From Sipunculus nudus (lineage: Eukaryota; Annelida; Sipuncula; Golfingiida; Sipunculidae), in NCBI GenBank assembly GCA_026874595.1, contig CM049317.1, forward strand, positions 32,104,901 to 32,168,900: a DNA stretch of 64,000 nt, read 5' to 3'. Of this stretch, positions 23,331-35,590 are shown piece after piece. Numbering within the stretch: position 1 is the stretch's first letter; each line of letters opens with the position of its first letter. A program made the translations under genes and the position numbers. The notes beneath the pieces were generated by a model, which worked only from the letters and a program-made list of their open reading frames with translations, made no database searches and had not been told where the DNA came from.

Positions 23331-25000
23331 ATTTACTATATATACTGTGTATGTATTGAGCATGCATTCATTGAACATATTGTAATATTATTCATAAACG
23401 ACTCACATGATGTTTAAGATTCGAATAAACATGAACTTTTCAGCAGGATTTTTGCTAAATTGTCAATATTTTAAATTAAAATTTTGCCGAGTCTATTATA
23501 ATGATTTGGTATCTTTTCAGGCAGAGGTAAAGGTAAAATTTTGCAAATTATATTGAAAAGCTTACTGTCGGTCACTGACCACTGAAGTTGACGGCCGGTT
23601 GGCTGTTGTTATATTCTTGCCAGTCAAACCTAATATAAACGAACATTTAAGAAATGTTAAAAATTTATCGAGATCACTAAGTGGTCGTAATTTCGAGGTT
23701 GTACTGTAGGTGACTGTTAATTAAGTTTTCCTAAGAGCATATTCTTAATATGAGGTCTATTAATTATGCAGTAAACATTATTTTGTTAATCATGCCGATT
23801 AATATTTTACTTTTCAAATTTTCAACAGCAAATATCAATTAATAATTAACTAATGAAACAAGTTGCTTATTACAGGTAAAAAAATGATGTAACCCGTATC
23901 AATGACCTCCATTATTCTTAGGAAATAAAATGTCTTATCTTACTTTATCTTATGAAAATTGGATATTGCCTGCAAAAGGAAAAACCTTAAACAAATCCTT
24001 GAAAAGATATATTCTGGTCCTTTTACTGTATGCTGGAACTCTTCACTCTTTTCGTCATAAAATTAGGCTCAGCTACATCATTGGATGAAGACGATAAGCT
24101 TTGGTGAAAATCTGTTAGCAAAGTAGGCTGTTGAAAAAGGGAAACTTATTTAACCAAAAAAGAGGGCGGTTGTTTTAAATCAGTCGGTCACCACAGCACA
24201 GTCCTGTTGGAACCCATGCATAAACATTACCCGAGTAAACTAGAGTAATCTGATTACTAACCTCAAAAAGGTTCCGCTGCTTTTATATACTATTTAGATG
24301 GGAAAAACTGGTATCGAATCCTGATTTACAAAAGTTATAAATGTGTTGTTATTTCTATAAAATTATCTGAAGGGTAAGAGCCGGACACCGGCGCGTATGA
24401 CTATGAACTCACCAGAGCGCCCTAATGAACAACAAGGAACCTGTCAGGATTCCATCCGTCGCTGTATACAATATATTAAGAAATGCTGAAGAATTGCAGT
24501 ATGGTTATGGGAAGGGTTAAACAGGGTACAGTGAAAATTAATTTATCACCGAATACCTTTACATGAAACAATAGACAGGAAATTCCATCAAAAGACAAAT
24601 ATGGAGTTGGGGAATCATGTCGTGGAATTTTATCCTTTATAATGATAAATATTACTCCTTAGACGAGTCGTCATCAGTAAGTTCATTTTATAAAACCACA
24701 CACACTGTTTTATTCGTTCTGTTCAGGGGCTACTGCTGTCGACAGCTCCAAGGACTGATATACTTTCAATTGTATGTCCCCCAAACATGTGGTGGCATGT
24801 GGTGTCAGCATGGGCTCTATCTGGTGAATTATCTGGTGATAACGTCGATGTGCTGTAAAACTAGCCAGTACCAGTCCCTGGAGTGTAATGGCGGGAAGGG
24901 TTTGCAAACACTACGTCCACCCGACCCGAGGCGGCTGGTTCTGTACTCTATTTTTACTATGTGCGTTGGTAGCATTAGCAATTAAAATAATAAATAAGGT
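23330..25000 (+). repeat. Dispersed repeat family 1, copy A
   Basis: Long stretches match, in inverted orientation, 54280-55130 and, in the same orientation, about 31290-31990. Shared landmarks are the TTGACGGCC..TTGTTATATTCTTGCCAGTC segment (23590 here, 31540, and the complement near 54800), the CATAAACATTACCCGAGTA segment (24220 here; complement near 54555), and GGAACCTGTCAGGATTCCAT (24437; complement near 54330, one difference). The tail at 24800-24960 (GGTGATAACGTCGATGTGCT and following) matches 31860-31960. Copy C goes directly from the segment ending near 23890 to the segment starting near 24800, so about 0.9 kb is missing there or was added here. No transposase or reverse transcriptase frame is visible; the 122-codon frame at 24617-24985 is not recognisable. 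The class of transposable element is unknown. Confidence 0.7.
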
Positions 25001-25592
25001 ATTTCTTCGGTTCAATTTGATCCAGTAAAGTAGGGCCACGTAGCTGCGACAATATAAACGTGTGTTGGTTTCCTCAAACCTAAACTCAAATCATCTTGCT
25101 GCAGAAATGATCAATCCTACGTTTAAAATGGCGATAATGGACGTACACTTAAATAAATTACGTGGTAGAGCATATAAGAAACAGTAATTGATCGGTCCAA
25201 CTATACAGTTATACAGTATTTGAACAGGAGATAATAAATGTTCATAAATGGCTACACGTCAAGAATTCGTTTTCAGATCACTGAAAAGGAGTTTCATTGT
25301 TCAAACATATAATTTAAAAAATACGAATGATGACAACTAAACTATTCTGTTATTTTGCCAATGTGTACAACAAAGAATAGAGCAGATATTTCGAAATAGT
25401 GCGTGTTGCCGGTGAGGCAACATGCACCCTAAATGTCTTCTGTGTCTGGTCCAGAGATTGCCTCGTGGTATTGCCCTTATAGGCAACACATTCAACATCG
25501 TATCCTACAGGATAAAAAAATTATGGTGGTCAGTATGTGGAGAATAGATTTACACGTACCATCGTGACCCAATAAGGCATCGAAGAAAACAC
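25001..25592. other. Non-coding stretch with a small dispersed motif
   Basis: The motif GGCAACACATTCAACATCG at 25482-25500 recurs with one inserted base at 29438-29458. A small inverted repeat, GTTGCC..GGCAAC, lies at about 25407-25423. Otherwise I see nothing in this stretch, which is on the downstream side of the minus-strand gag remnant. Confidence 0.45.
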
Positions 25593-26268
25593 TCATGCCG
25601 TGCACCATAATGATATCAGCTGAATACATCGCCTCTGAATTCCTTGTTCTAAGGATTTAAGATCCTCTCGAATTGACGAAATGTCAGAAGGGTTATTAAT
25701 AGCATGAACATGGTCTGGAAATTAAACAGTTTTAGGCGTATCTTGGGACAGGTCAAGGTATTTCTGAGCGAGATTAGCTAACTGCTCAGCTCTTGCAGCT
25801 GCTGGAGCTGCCATTACAATTGCCCGCTGACAATCACTTGGCAAGGTATGCAGAAATTTATTTATGATCTGATCATCAGAATACGATATACGTTGTGCTG
25901 CAATGCGTATCCGACCTAAATTATGCTCAGCTGACTCACCTGGTTTATACCCAAGTTCATTGAAATATTTAACATTTGCAAATTCTGTATGAGTTGGATT
26001 AAATCGATGAATGAAAGCATGTTTCAAATTCTGTACATCAAAAAATTTCCCCTGTATCCACAGTCTTACTTCACCTGTGAGGGAAAGACGAAACCGAGTG
26101 GTAACATCATTCATTTGTTCCCCTTCCGGTTCTTGGAGACCATGCATATGCAAATAGTCCATAAAGTTTTACCAGTGGCTAATAGCTTTTTCATGGCTAA
26201 CCATTCTCCACGTCAAACTTTGGATCAGGCAAAAAATCAGTGGGACGAAGGGCCGGAGCCTGTGCCAT
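25593..26268 (-). pseudogene. Broken retrotransposon gag (capsid region)
   Basis: On the minus strand an ATG at 26268 opens a frame with the N-terminal pattern M-A-Q-A-P-A-L-R-P-T-D and a P-K-F-D motif, typical of LTR-retrotransposon Gag N-termini. It reaches a stop at 26197-26199. The next segment continues in another frame (H-E-K-A-I-S-H-W), is stopped by TAA at 26169-26171, and then runs for 146 codons from 26162 to 25722. That segment contains F-R-L-S-L-T-G-E-V-R-L-W, a helix-rich A-F-I-H-R-F-N-P stretch, G-E-S-A-E-H-N-L-G-R-I-R and F-L-H-T-L-P-S-D, the usual order of the Retrotrans_gag capsid region. After the stop at 25722-25724 the same frame stays open for another 42 codons, rich in charged helix-forming residues. 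I see no zinc knuckle, protease or reverse transcriptase nearby. It has at least one frameshift and two internal stops, so it is dead as a unit. Assignment to Ty3/Gypsy is inferred from the Gag style. Confidence 0.78.
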
Positions 26269-26270
26269 AG

Positions 26271-27480
26271 CGAGTGGATGTTTGTGCAACTGATACACGC
26301 AGTGTAAAAAAATCTACCAAAGTTAAGAACAGAGAGAATAATACAATGAGAAAAAAAATTAACATTTAAAAAAAATTGTCACCCTCGGCAGTAATAACAC
26401 AGTCAACCTGTACAAAGAAAACATCTGAAAGAAAATCACATATGCTGAAACAAAGAAATCTGCATACTCATAATGTCAGGGTATTGAATAAGCACTGATT
26501 TAAATGTTATTTCAAGTTGTACCTTTGTTAACTTGTAACCTTTGTAACCTTTGTTAACAAAAATGTGTGCATGCATGTGTGAACAGGTATGCAGCAAAAT
26601 GTAATACTGTTCAAGGTATGAAGTAAGCAGAATTCTCACTGGTTAATGGTATACAAAGTCATTCAGTAAACAAGAGTTATCACGGATATATTGTATACAA
26701 AGTCATGATGTAAGGAAGAGTCTCTCTGGTATCTGTTTTGTCAGATGCTGCCATCTGGTGATTGACACACTAAAACAATCAACGCGTTATACATCGTATT
26801 ATCTGGTGAATAAATTGCCGTTCAGCCGTATTCACGTGTTCATGTTAAACAGCACTGCAGTATTCGTATACACAGTCCATCAACAGAAAAAACCATTGGC
26901 AGTGCGTCCTGACGATATGACACACATGTACAGTATGACAATATTTGCAAACCTCCATAATCAAGCTGGCCTCGAAATCTCAGGTGCCGTAATCTGTGCG
27001 TGTCCCGGTATTAATCATGTAGATGGTCAAAGCGGATCCTTACACGAGGTAAACTAAGAAAGTAAATATCCTCGCGTATCTACAAAAGGTCTTAAATATG
27101 CACTTGTCCGAGTTATCAGCTGATTAAGCCACAAATATGTCCACTGACGTGAAACACGTATAACCTGCTGCGTAACTAGTTGACATCAACTGTAGTAAAC
27201 GTTTGTATAAATTGTCTGCAGTAAGTACCCGACTTACAGCACAAATGACGGCCAAATACAACATTCAGGTCCCAGAAGTCGAGAAATATCACATGCTCAG
27301 TTCTCAACGAACTGTTATGCGGAACTGAGTTTTTTCCCAGTTTATGAAATGTTCAATAAAAGACGTGCAATCATGGGAGAAATTCACTAGCTCTGTGTAA
27401 TAATGCGTTATAACAAAGGTTTAAATGGCCGTAATGACACTTGAGAGGTTCAGAAAGTCTGGCAAAAAATTACAAAGATC
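26271..27480. other. Non-coding stretch with short direct repeats
   Basis: Short local repeats are visible: a CCTTTGTTAACTTGTAACC cluster at about 26524-26560, and GTATACAAAGTCAT at 26650 and 26693. A 99-codon plus-strand frame (26758-27057) has no recognisable motif, and I leave it uncalled. Confidence 0.45.
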
Positions 27481-27522
27481 CCAAATCGGCGGATTTGCAA
27501 TACGGGAATGACGATCGGTCAC

Positions 27523-27600
27523 TGACGTCATGCCTAAAGCACTCCTATTGTCCAATCAGTGTCCTCCTGTGATGGGTGGAAACAAAATCCATAATGGCGA
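27523..27600 (+). promoter_or_regulatory. Possible promoter-like patch (CRE, CCAAT, start context)
   Basis: Within 78 bp there is a perfect CRE palindrome TGACGTCA (27523-27530), a CCAATCA box (27552-27558) and an ATGGCG (27594) with A at -3 and G at +4, a good animal start context. The plus-strand frame from 27594 is only 27 codons before a stop, so it would have to be a short first exon or an upstream frame. The surrounding 400 bp are richer in G and C than their neighbourhood. No TATA box is seen. Each motif is short and can occur by chance; the combination and spacing are the argument. Confidence 0.3.
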
Positions 27601-27624
27601 CCGCGAAATTGTTCACTCAGAAAA

Positions 27625-27852
27625 CTAAAAAAACACACGATGTTCTGATACACGGAATCCCACCATGTCGTATTTGAGGTCCGGGTCGAGATAAAAAGGT
27701 AGTCCAACGTATTTCATAAGTCCTTTTATTCCTGGACACTGCCAACATGGGCAATTTACATGAACTTTGTGGTTACAACTAAACGAACGCTGCTCGCCCT
27801 TTCTCCCAGCCGCCAATTCTCTTCCTTCACATGCTGCCGGTAGGGGCCGCAT
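27625..27852 (-). CDS. Unrecognised 75-codon open frame, possible exon fragment
   Basis: I do not recognise this protein. It has a basic, Cys/His-containing middle (C-N-H-K-V-H-V-N-C-P-C-W-Q-C-P-G) followed by a hydrophobic and aromatic tail (Y-V-G-L-P-F-Y-L-D-P-D-L). The Cys-Pro-Cys-x-x-C pattern and a lower AT content than its surroundings make it more gene-like than most frames here. It ends at a stop directly beside the promoter-like patch, which lies on its 3' side and so would not serve it. It may be a piece of a transposon-encoded protein, a host exon, or chance. Confidence 0.22.
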   Translation of the reverse strand: MRPLPAACEGRELAAGRKGEQRSFSCNHKVHVNCPCWQCPGIKGLMKYVGLPFYLDPDLKYDMVGFRVSEHRVFF

Positions 27853-30490
27853 ATATGCATTACCGGCTTAACAACATAACACTGCAAGTCCTGCCAAAGC
27901 TCGCACTGTATCTCGACAAACGAGAAAACAAGATTTTATGGATATGCTTATAACTCAGCAACTTTAACAGCTACACTATCCCAGTTTTCGGCATTTCGTA
28001 ACATATGACCAGCTCAACAAGATAAAACTGGAAGTCTTGCCAAATCTCGTTGCTCATTTTCTATTGCTGTTTCAACATCTCGTGTCTGTCTGTCTGTCTT
28101 TAGCTATGTCTGTTTTATTTAGATTTCCGGCAAGCGCGTGACCATTAATCATCTTGTTTCTCTTTTGGCTTAACCACTGCGTAAGTTTTGTTTATGTTTC
28201 ATGATTTAAAATGGTGAACTCGAGGAAAAGTTAATTCATATGGCGTATCATTTTGAAAGGGATGAAAATAAGATACGTTTTCATAGGTACCTGACCATAA
28301 TCAACGGCTAAGAAACCAGCGGTTAATATATGACGTGGGGTCACAATTAAACTGGATTTATTCATATATTTTATAATTATATTTATAGTGATATTCAAAC
28401 ATTTGTATGTGAGATTTTATTCATCAATAATGAAAATGAGGTTGAGGAAAGTCCAAGATGCAAAAAGAATTCCATTGCCTGATTGCTAAGCCCGATGGTA
28501 GTGTCTGTATGATAATTTTATGAACTTAGTCCTGCTATCTGTTCACACGAACACAAATCTATAAGGTTCATCCCCGTAGCTTTGAACGGCATTACCTTGC
28601 ATAGAATAGAATTCATAGGACAGCAGCACATATTCCTCCTATTAAAATCGCCGACCCATGCCATTTATCAAATTTTTCAAGCATATCCGATAAGGAGAAT
28701 GTAAGACAGTGTAAGAATATGAAAGGTCTTCTCTGTAAAAATTTGAATGTTATGAATGTAGTAAACCAGAACATTACCAAGTTATCCATTTACTAAAAGG
28801 GAAGTAAAAGAGAAACATTGTGTTATATAACGTATTAGCACACGCCTTTTTCATTGCTTTATTTAGTGTCCGGGTATATTATGGAGCGAGTTTTCTGATC
28901 ATTACATGGAGGTTGGTGAAAGAGGAACGACAAGGAATTTAGTTATTTAATTTTTTTTAATATAAAGGACCAGTTAAGAATCTAAGCCATAAACAAGTTT
29001 GGATATTTACTGGAAAGCAACCGGGACATTCCCAGTGGAATTTTTCAAACGGCACTATACATTTTCAATCTCTGTCCCTATTACGTGTTAATAACGGTAA
29101 AATAAGCATTGATAATATCAGCAAGAAACATCCTAAGAATTTTTTTATAAAAAAAAGTTTTTACCTTGGTAAAATTCATAGGGGATCTCCCGTTTGCTCA
29201 GATCACCATGGTCCAGCGTATCCAGCGCATCAGTACCGGCGTGGTGGTGCTTGTTTGGTTACACGAAAAGCCTTGATTATAATGAGTAAAATCGACTAAA
29301 TCATATTTGCCTTTTTCATATTCTAATTGCAAGACTCATCAACAATCTATGAGGGTTAAGTTAGTAGCGCACGAAAAGAAATAAAATATAACCGATAACC
29401 ATAGATATTTTTACATCATTTATGGCGCTCTGCTATTGGCAACACATTCAAACATCGGAATGTTTACCTTGAAGGCCTTGTCATTGATGGTGTTTACATT
29501 TGCAAACCGAAATGGGACGCAGCGGCATCGAGATTCTTGAAGATCTCTGACAGGCTGTTTATGTATATATTATTGTTTTTAGACGTAAGCAGGAAAGATT
29601 TATAGGAAGATATGAAATATAGGAAAGATGAATGTATCTTTTAAGGCATTATCGACTAAATGATATATCTTATAGCTAAAACCACTCAATGTAAGGGACA
29701 ATTGTTTTTCTTGAAGCTTTATTACAAATTTGAGAGTGGAAACCACTCATAAAAAGGAATGTGTCTTGTAGGGATTTTAAATGATGAATTTAAGAGGGTG
29801 AACAACAACAAGTTAAGAAAATTATGTATTATAGAGACAAATATTGAATACCATTTAAAGTAAGAAAACATACTTCAGGAAATGAAACCATAATTAAGGG
29901 CTTGCGTGGTTGATCCCTGGTTATCGGCCGGGTAATATGCATGTTTGCTTTGGGTCAGAATTCCCACACTGAAGTGCTATCTTGAATGTCAAGGATAAAC
30001 CTCCTGCCCACATTAATTCATACAACACATAATTCAGTAAACATTGAACTGGCAAAACTGAGTAATAATTTATTAGTATTGATAAAATGATTTAACGCAA
30101 TTAAAGGGAGGTAATAATATGTGCTCTAAATTTCTGAAAAGTGGAGAAAACGTAGATTCTAATGAAACGTAAAGGGGTCCCTCTAATTTATAAGCTGATC
30201 GATTATCAGTAAGATCCAGGTATTCATTACTGGTACTCATACAGTATGAAAAAATACAAATTAGCAAGGTGAAATTTTAAAAGTTTGCAATTGTCACAGT
30301 GTAAGTCAGCAACGGTTAAGAAGTGTCTGGGCTATTTTTTCACATGATCACAAACGTATATTTGCAAATGATTACCAATGGTTATTAAGTTGGGCTGAGT
30401 CAGAATTTTTTTTTTCAGCAGAGAAGACTAAAAAAAAGTCAGATTTATAACGTGCTGAATTTTTGAATGGATTAAATACTTCTCTTATTT
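27853..30490. other. AT-rich stretch without recognised genes
   Basis: About 2.6 kb with no coding frame above 64 codons that I can support. It holds a short GTCT run at 28084-28099 and the second copy of the GGCAACACATTC motif (29438-29458). Confidence 0.5.
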
Positions 30491-30800
30491 ATCAAATAAA
30501 TATTATTGCCCTGTTTTATAAAAGGTAATGTTTATACAAAGGTACCACATGGCACCTGGCGAGGTGACCGCCTAATTGAAAACAAACCCTTCTTGCTGAT
30601 CGTCAGTAAATTCGACAAGCCTAGAGGTTACAAATAAGACAGAAATTACCAATGTATGTTTTGTTATATTTGTCTATCAGTAAAAACAAAGGAGGCGATG
30701 CAGACAGTACCTATTGGGACTCATTCATTTCCGTGTGCAATGCAACAGGGAAACAAATATGGCTGATCCTGAAACTGCACTGAGGCATGGACCACCATAA
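30490..30800 (+). repeat. Dispersed repeat family 2, copy 1 (short)
   Basis: It matches 41460-41790 in the same orientation. The shared landmarks are GGTACCacatGGcACCT followed by a GAGGTGACCGCC segment (30541-30573, against 41501-41533), and AGGAGGcgatGCAGACAGTACC with GGGACTCAT and AGGGAAACAAAT (30690-30757, against 41679-41754). The complement of both landmarks is at 52670-52975. The copy is shorter than the other two. No coding capacity is visible. Confidence 0.6.
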
Positions 30801-31290
30801 CATAAACATCATTGCACCGATGTTGGAAAATGAATGTGATTCAGACTGATACGATTAGGTTAACATGTTTACATATTAGTCCAGGGATGTAGAAGGGAAG
30901 TCTGTTTTGTGGTCAAAATGTAAATAGTCCCATCATGACATTATCAAGCAAGGGTTGCATAAGTGTCACCAAAAGTTATAATGGACATATTACAAGTTTA
31001 TACCATTGCGGGTTACTATTATTTTGTTACACCTTTTCAAATTCTTCTATATGACCAATATTTGACTAAATGCATTCAATGCAGAGTATATAGGTAATTA
31101 TATATTTATTATTTTAAAAGGCTTTAACGAAAATGTCTAAAATAGTCCTTATTTATTTTACCATAACTTTCCTGTTATACATCATTTATGCGTAATAATG
31201 GCATTATTGTAATGAACATAAGCTTTATAATGCTAGCTACTAATGTATTATAAGTAATATATAGTAATAATGAATCACATTTACATGTGC
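30801..31290. other. AT-rich stretch, nothing recognised
   Basis: No repeat landmark or supported frame. Confidence 0.45.
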
Positions 31291-31990
31291 AGATTCTTTG
31301 GCCATTTTGTACTTCCACCCCTTATTTTTTTCTGACAAATTGACATATTTGAATTAAGGCACACCCATGTGTCTTACTGTGTTTACACCATCTTTAGGCA
31401 CAAATGCGTATGCATATTTAACATTAGTTTTCTACATTATGCAAAACAAGACACAGTAAACAATCATGAAAAGTAACATATTTTTAAGAAATGCCGCCTT
31501 CACAATGTCTTTTGCTTCATGGCTTTTGCAAATCGGGCCGGTTGGGTTGTTGTAATATTCTTGCCAGTGAAACAGATGAACACTTAAGAAATGCGTAAAC
31601 TTTATTGAGTTCAGTAAATGCTCGAAATGTGAAGGTTCCACTGTACTTCCTTTCTAATGACGTACTCTAAGAACATTATTTTAATATACAGGGTGAAAGA
31701 ATTCAGCAGTAAACAATCGTTCGGTTTCATTATTTCGGTTTAAACGCCAGTTAATATTTTACCAGACAAATGGTTAACGGCTTAGATCAAATAATATGTA
31801 ACTGACTCAAGTTGCTTGTTTAGGGTAAAGAATTGGTAACTGTTGCATATTGTGGCTAGTGATATTAGGTGGCGATAACACCGATGTACTTTATAACTAG
31901 GCAGTACTGGCCCCTGCATGTGCCGGAGCGGGAAGAGTTAGCCCCCATATTTTTTTTCCACTCTATTGGTAGCATGACCACTTAACAGGT
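31290..31990 (+). repeat. Dispersed repeat family 1, copy C (internally deleted)
   Basis: Bases 31540-31830 follow copy A from 23590 to 23890, including GTTGTAATATTCTTGCCAGTGAA, a CAGCAGTAAACAATCG segment and CAAGTTGCTTGTTTAGGGTAAA. After a short spacer it joins GGCGATAACACCGATGTACT, which in copy A lies some 0.9 kb further on. The missing part is exactly the region copy A shares with copy B, so copy C is the deleted form. Confidence 0.6.
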
Positions 31991-33639
31991 GTACAGTGTC
32001 ATCCGATGAAAAATGCCCTTTACCTGTGCCCTAGATAAAAAAAAAAACACATCATTGCTAAATGACAAACCAGGTTGCCTTTGTTCTCACGTGATAGAGG
32101 TGGTGTGATTTGTGATGGCTAACTCATTGCATTAGCACTCAGGTATGTAAAGACCACAAGGGAGTGGCTAACACATTCACTGCCAAGCCCATGTTCACCT
32201 CAATGCCAGGCCATACACAGGGACCCAACCAGCCCCATGAGCTGCAGTGGTACCAAGACTAGGTGCTAATTACCTGATAATAAAGTAACTTGGGATAACA
32301 CAGGGGCAACAAAACTTAGGGGAGGTGTAAAGTTGGGCACTGAGCCATATGACCGATACAAGTTACAGGATGGCTCGATACATCGGACTGGTCAAATAGC
32401 GTCTACGTTGACACCAGCATAAAGCTAACAACTAATTCAAATAACGATATATATTTATTGTAAATGATGAACTAAAGGAAAAGGTGTATTTTGGCGCGAA
32501 AACTGAACTGAGAAGAGTGAAATGACTGAGAGGCACTGACATATAGCTTATATCTATCCAAATAAATTTATAAAATTACTATAAACACATTACCCGTTAT
32601 AATAGGCAGAAAGGCACAGTGGATAAAACAGGCGGTTCACATATGCAACAAGGCTTACCCCATGAGACTGAACCTGTAAAATTTTAGTGTTAATGCTCAA
32701 CCATTTATTTTTTTCAAATCCTTCAAAACGAACACAGCGATTCTGCCAATCAAAAATTTTGTAAAACTGTAATCATTTTTATATTACACATGTAATTTTC
32801 AAATATAGTCATGTTTATATAGACTGTTTATTTACCGACAGTTATAAGAACCTTGCAAATGAGAATGTATTACATAAAATGATCAGTTTTGAGGCACTCT
32901 TTTTAGTTTTAGGATATAATACCAAGATAAGGCATTCGGAATAGTCTAAAAGTCATCAGGAGTTAGATAGGCCTATTTCCGCAACAGAATGGCAGAGAAT
33001 ACTACAGTTTTGCTATTTGGGAGCACTTGTTTGTAAAGTTACTAATATATACATCTATATATATAAGTAAATAAGGAACATGAAATCAACCAAAGGAATG
33101 ATTTGCAGCCGCGTTCTGATTAATCTGTTGATTTGTGTGTGAATTATGTGGCACGCGCCCTTTGTTGTTGATTGCGCAATACGCTGTCCTCGCAGGCAAA
33201 AAACTTGAACGACCTCTCGCTTCGCTTTTTTTGAGTCCACACCTAAGGTGCGATCTATCACACCTTGGTCTCCTCAAAGAGTCTGCCGTAAATAAGTGGA
33301 CAAAATATGCTTTAATATAAAACTAGCTCCATATTTTTACGATCCTCGCTTTCATTTGATTCAAAGTAGTATTCTTTCAGGGAATCGACTTCAAACTGGG
33401 GCGCGTCGTGAAGTTTTTTTCACGACAAAGGACCGGAGCCGTGGATTTTGTCACCCCCTGCTGTCAAATGATGCAGTACACTATTGAATAATTCAATGTG
33501 ATACTGCGAGACTATTTTACAAATGGACTACTACACTTCTCCAAATTATGTATTGATAAATTTATAATAATTCCTGCTAAAATTGCTGATAAATAAATGA
33601 CGTGTATATCCGACCTTCGCACTGAGGGAATCATAAAAA
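31991..33639. other. Non-coding stretch with a small perfect hairpin
   Basis: No supported gene. The segment 32050-32400 is less AT-rich than its surroundings but has no open frame. Near its end is an 8-bp perfect inverted repeat, GTCGTGAA (33405-33412) and TTCACGAC (33419-33426), around a T-rich 6-base loop. The 60-68-codon frames at 33055-33487 overlap one another on both strands and carry no motif I know. Confidence 0.4.
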
Positions 33640-34230
33640 ATGACGGGTATACACGTTATTGGTAGAAAATGAGTTAATGGCTAAGCAAAACGGAATATAT
33701 TTCCAAATATTCTTTATTCAAAACCACCTGCAAATACGGTTCCCAGTCAGTTTCGCCTAACATGGAAAGGACCAATAACACATTAATTGCACTGGCTGCA
33801 CAAACAAAATTGGTTGAACACAGAGCCTGGCTTAACATTCGCCACCTAACCCCGAATAACATCACGGGATCCCGATTGGCGGCACTGGGCCCTGTTTTGT
33901 GGCGCTCGTCTCTGACAGGTTACACTGGTCCCCCTGGCGGACCAATTTGCGGCACTTGTCATCAGCTGGCGGCTGGTTCGCTTCTTGGCACCGGTAACTG
34001 ACTCTCAATGAATCACTTTGTGTATGCGGCCCTTTGAATTGGGATCCATCCTGAACTCACACTCATATTCATAAGTGTAATACAATGACTACGACCTCCT
34101 GCCGTATGAGGCTCATCTGTATTTACGAGCACGCTACATACTCAGTAAGAAACAATACGAAACGCCGGGTGACCTATTTTTAATACACCGAATGTCCTTA
34201 CCACAAATACAAACGGTACAGCTATATAGC
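33640..34230 (-). repeat. LTR-like dispersed repeat, copy on the minus strand
   Basis: It is the inverted partner of 46424-47023 and reads, on the minus strand, from AGCTATATAGCTGTACCG through a GTAAGGACATTCGG segment to a GTATACCCGTCA end. A TG...CA boundary (TGTACC...CCGTCA), a length near 590 bp and a GAATAAAG polyadenylation-like motif near the 3' side are features of LTRs, but I cannot confirm a target duplication and the similarity reaches about 11 bp outside the TG. Both copies keep the same 62-63-codon frame open (33674-33865 here), with about nine of ten residues alike by eye. I read that as recent divergence, not proof of a gene. Confidence 0.5.
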
Positions 34231-35590
34231 TTTCATAATTAAGCAAAACAGAAGAAACTTGCCTTGATGACACGATTCCTCCCATGTTATACATACCTAA
34301 AAGGTAGATACTATTAACCCGTCTACATAATATTCCATACTCTGGATTTCTTTTATGTGTATCTTAAACCCTTCTACAAAGCTATGTGAAGTTATGTCTT
34401 CGGTATTCAGGCCGTTTTTTGCATGGTAAATGAATGAAACATAAAAGTTGGAGATATTTTTTTCCTCTATAGTAATATAAAATAAAAACCGAACTTTCCC
34501 ATCAATATCAATGTAAACAATAACGATGAACTGTAGCCTACCTTGGAAATCAATCTAAAATAAGTATTACGTAAGACGTTTAGTGAACAGGCCGCGGTCT
34601 ATACCAATATGTACAGCTGGCCATGAATCTCGGCATCTTTTGTTCCTTTGTTTCTCTATCCAAAGTTGCTAAACAACTTAAGGCCCTTTATTGAAGTATT
34701 TTCTTTTCCACTCAGGATGCTTATATGAAGCTATCTTTATGAAACTACAAGTTATGATCAAAGGCCCATGATTACATAATTGCGGTTATGGAATTTTTTT
34801 TAATATTCCTTTTTTTCAGAACTACTTAACACTTTGTAAACAAACAAAAACATATCAAAGACGCATGGATAAAACAATGGAAAATGTCAAATCAAATGCA
34901 ATGAATGCAGTCGATATGAACGCTGAATGATGACCTAATTACACCATTGTGCCATTAATGCCATCAGGTGAAGGGTCAAATAATAGAAAGTTACTTATTT
35001 AAGCAATTACTTTAACCTGTATCACATTTTCATAAAAGTGATCATTAAATGACTGGAACATTATACTCTTTACATTATACTCTTTGAAGGTAACTCATCT
35101 TAGGTATAGGTACTATATTTCTGTTTTCTAATGACTGACAGTGTTTTCAATTAAAGATATGTTAACTATATGATAATAAATGGGAGGTAGATCATCTGCA
35201 CAGAATTAAAGCGCTTGAGGTGAGACACGATGTGGTCCTGAAGATACGTTAACATATTTAACACTTCTAACCTGTTGTTTAGTTATCCCGGTAACAGTGT
35301 CACTAAACAAAGACAGTGCACATTGTAATCCTTCAAATAAATGTTGTTACATATCTTGACCAATCCAATTTTAGCCATCTCTCTCTGCAATAAATGCTTG
35401 TACTCAGGAATTAGATGAATATGTTTAGGTCTTTTTTACCAAGGGTCAGAACTTGGCACCCTTTATGTTACAGGAACATAGTTCAAGGGTTGTCTCATAT
35501 CTGGGTTTCCATGTCAAACACTGCTGGTCCTGCTTGATCACTTTAGCATCAAAGGCAATGAAATATCCAAACTGAATGACTGGTGTATCT
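34231..35590. other. AT-rich stretch, nothing recognised
   Basis: No supported frame, repeat partner in the window or RNA gene. Confidence 0.45.

Noticed and set aside
24310-24335. GGTATCGAATCC resembling a tRNA B box.
   Set aside because: No A box at the right distance and no cloverleaf can be drawn. The segment is part of dispersed family 1, and its inverted copy differs.
24617-24985. A 122-codon plus-strand frame.
   Set aside because: It overlaps a dispersed repeat and a minus-strand frame, and no domain is recognisable. The corresponding region of copy C is not open.
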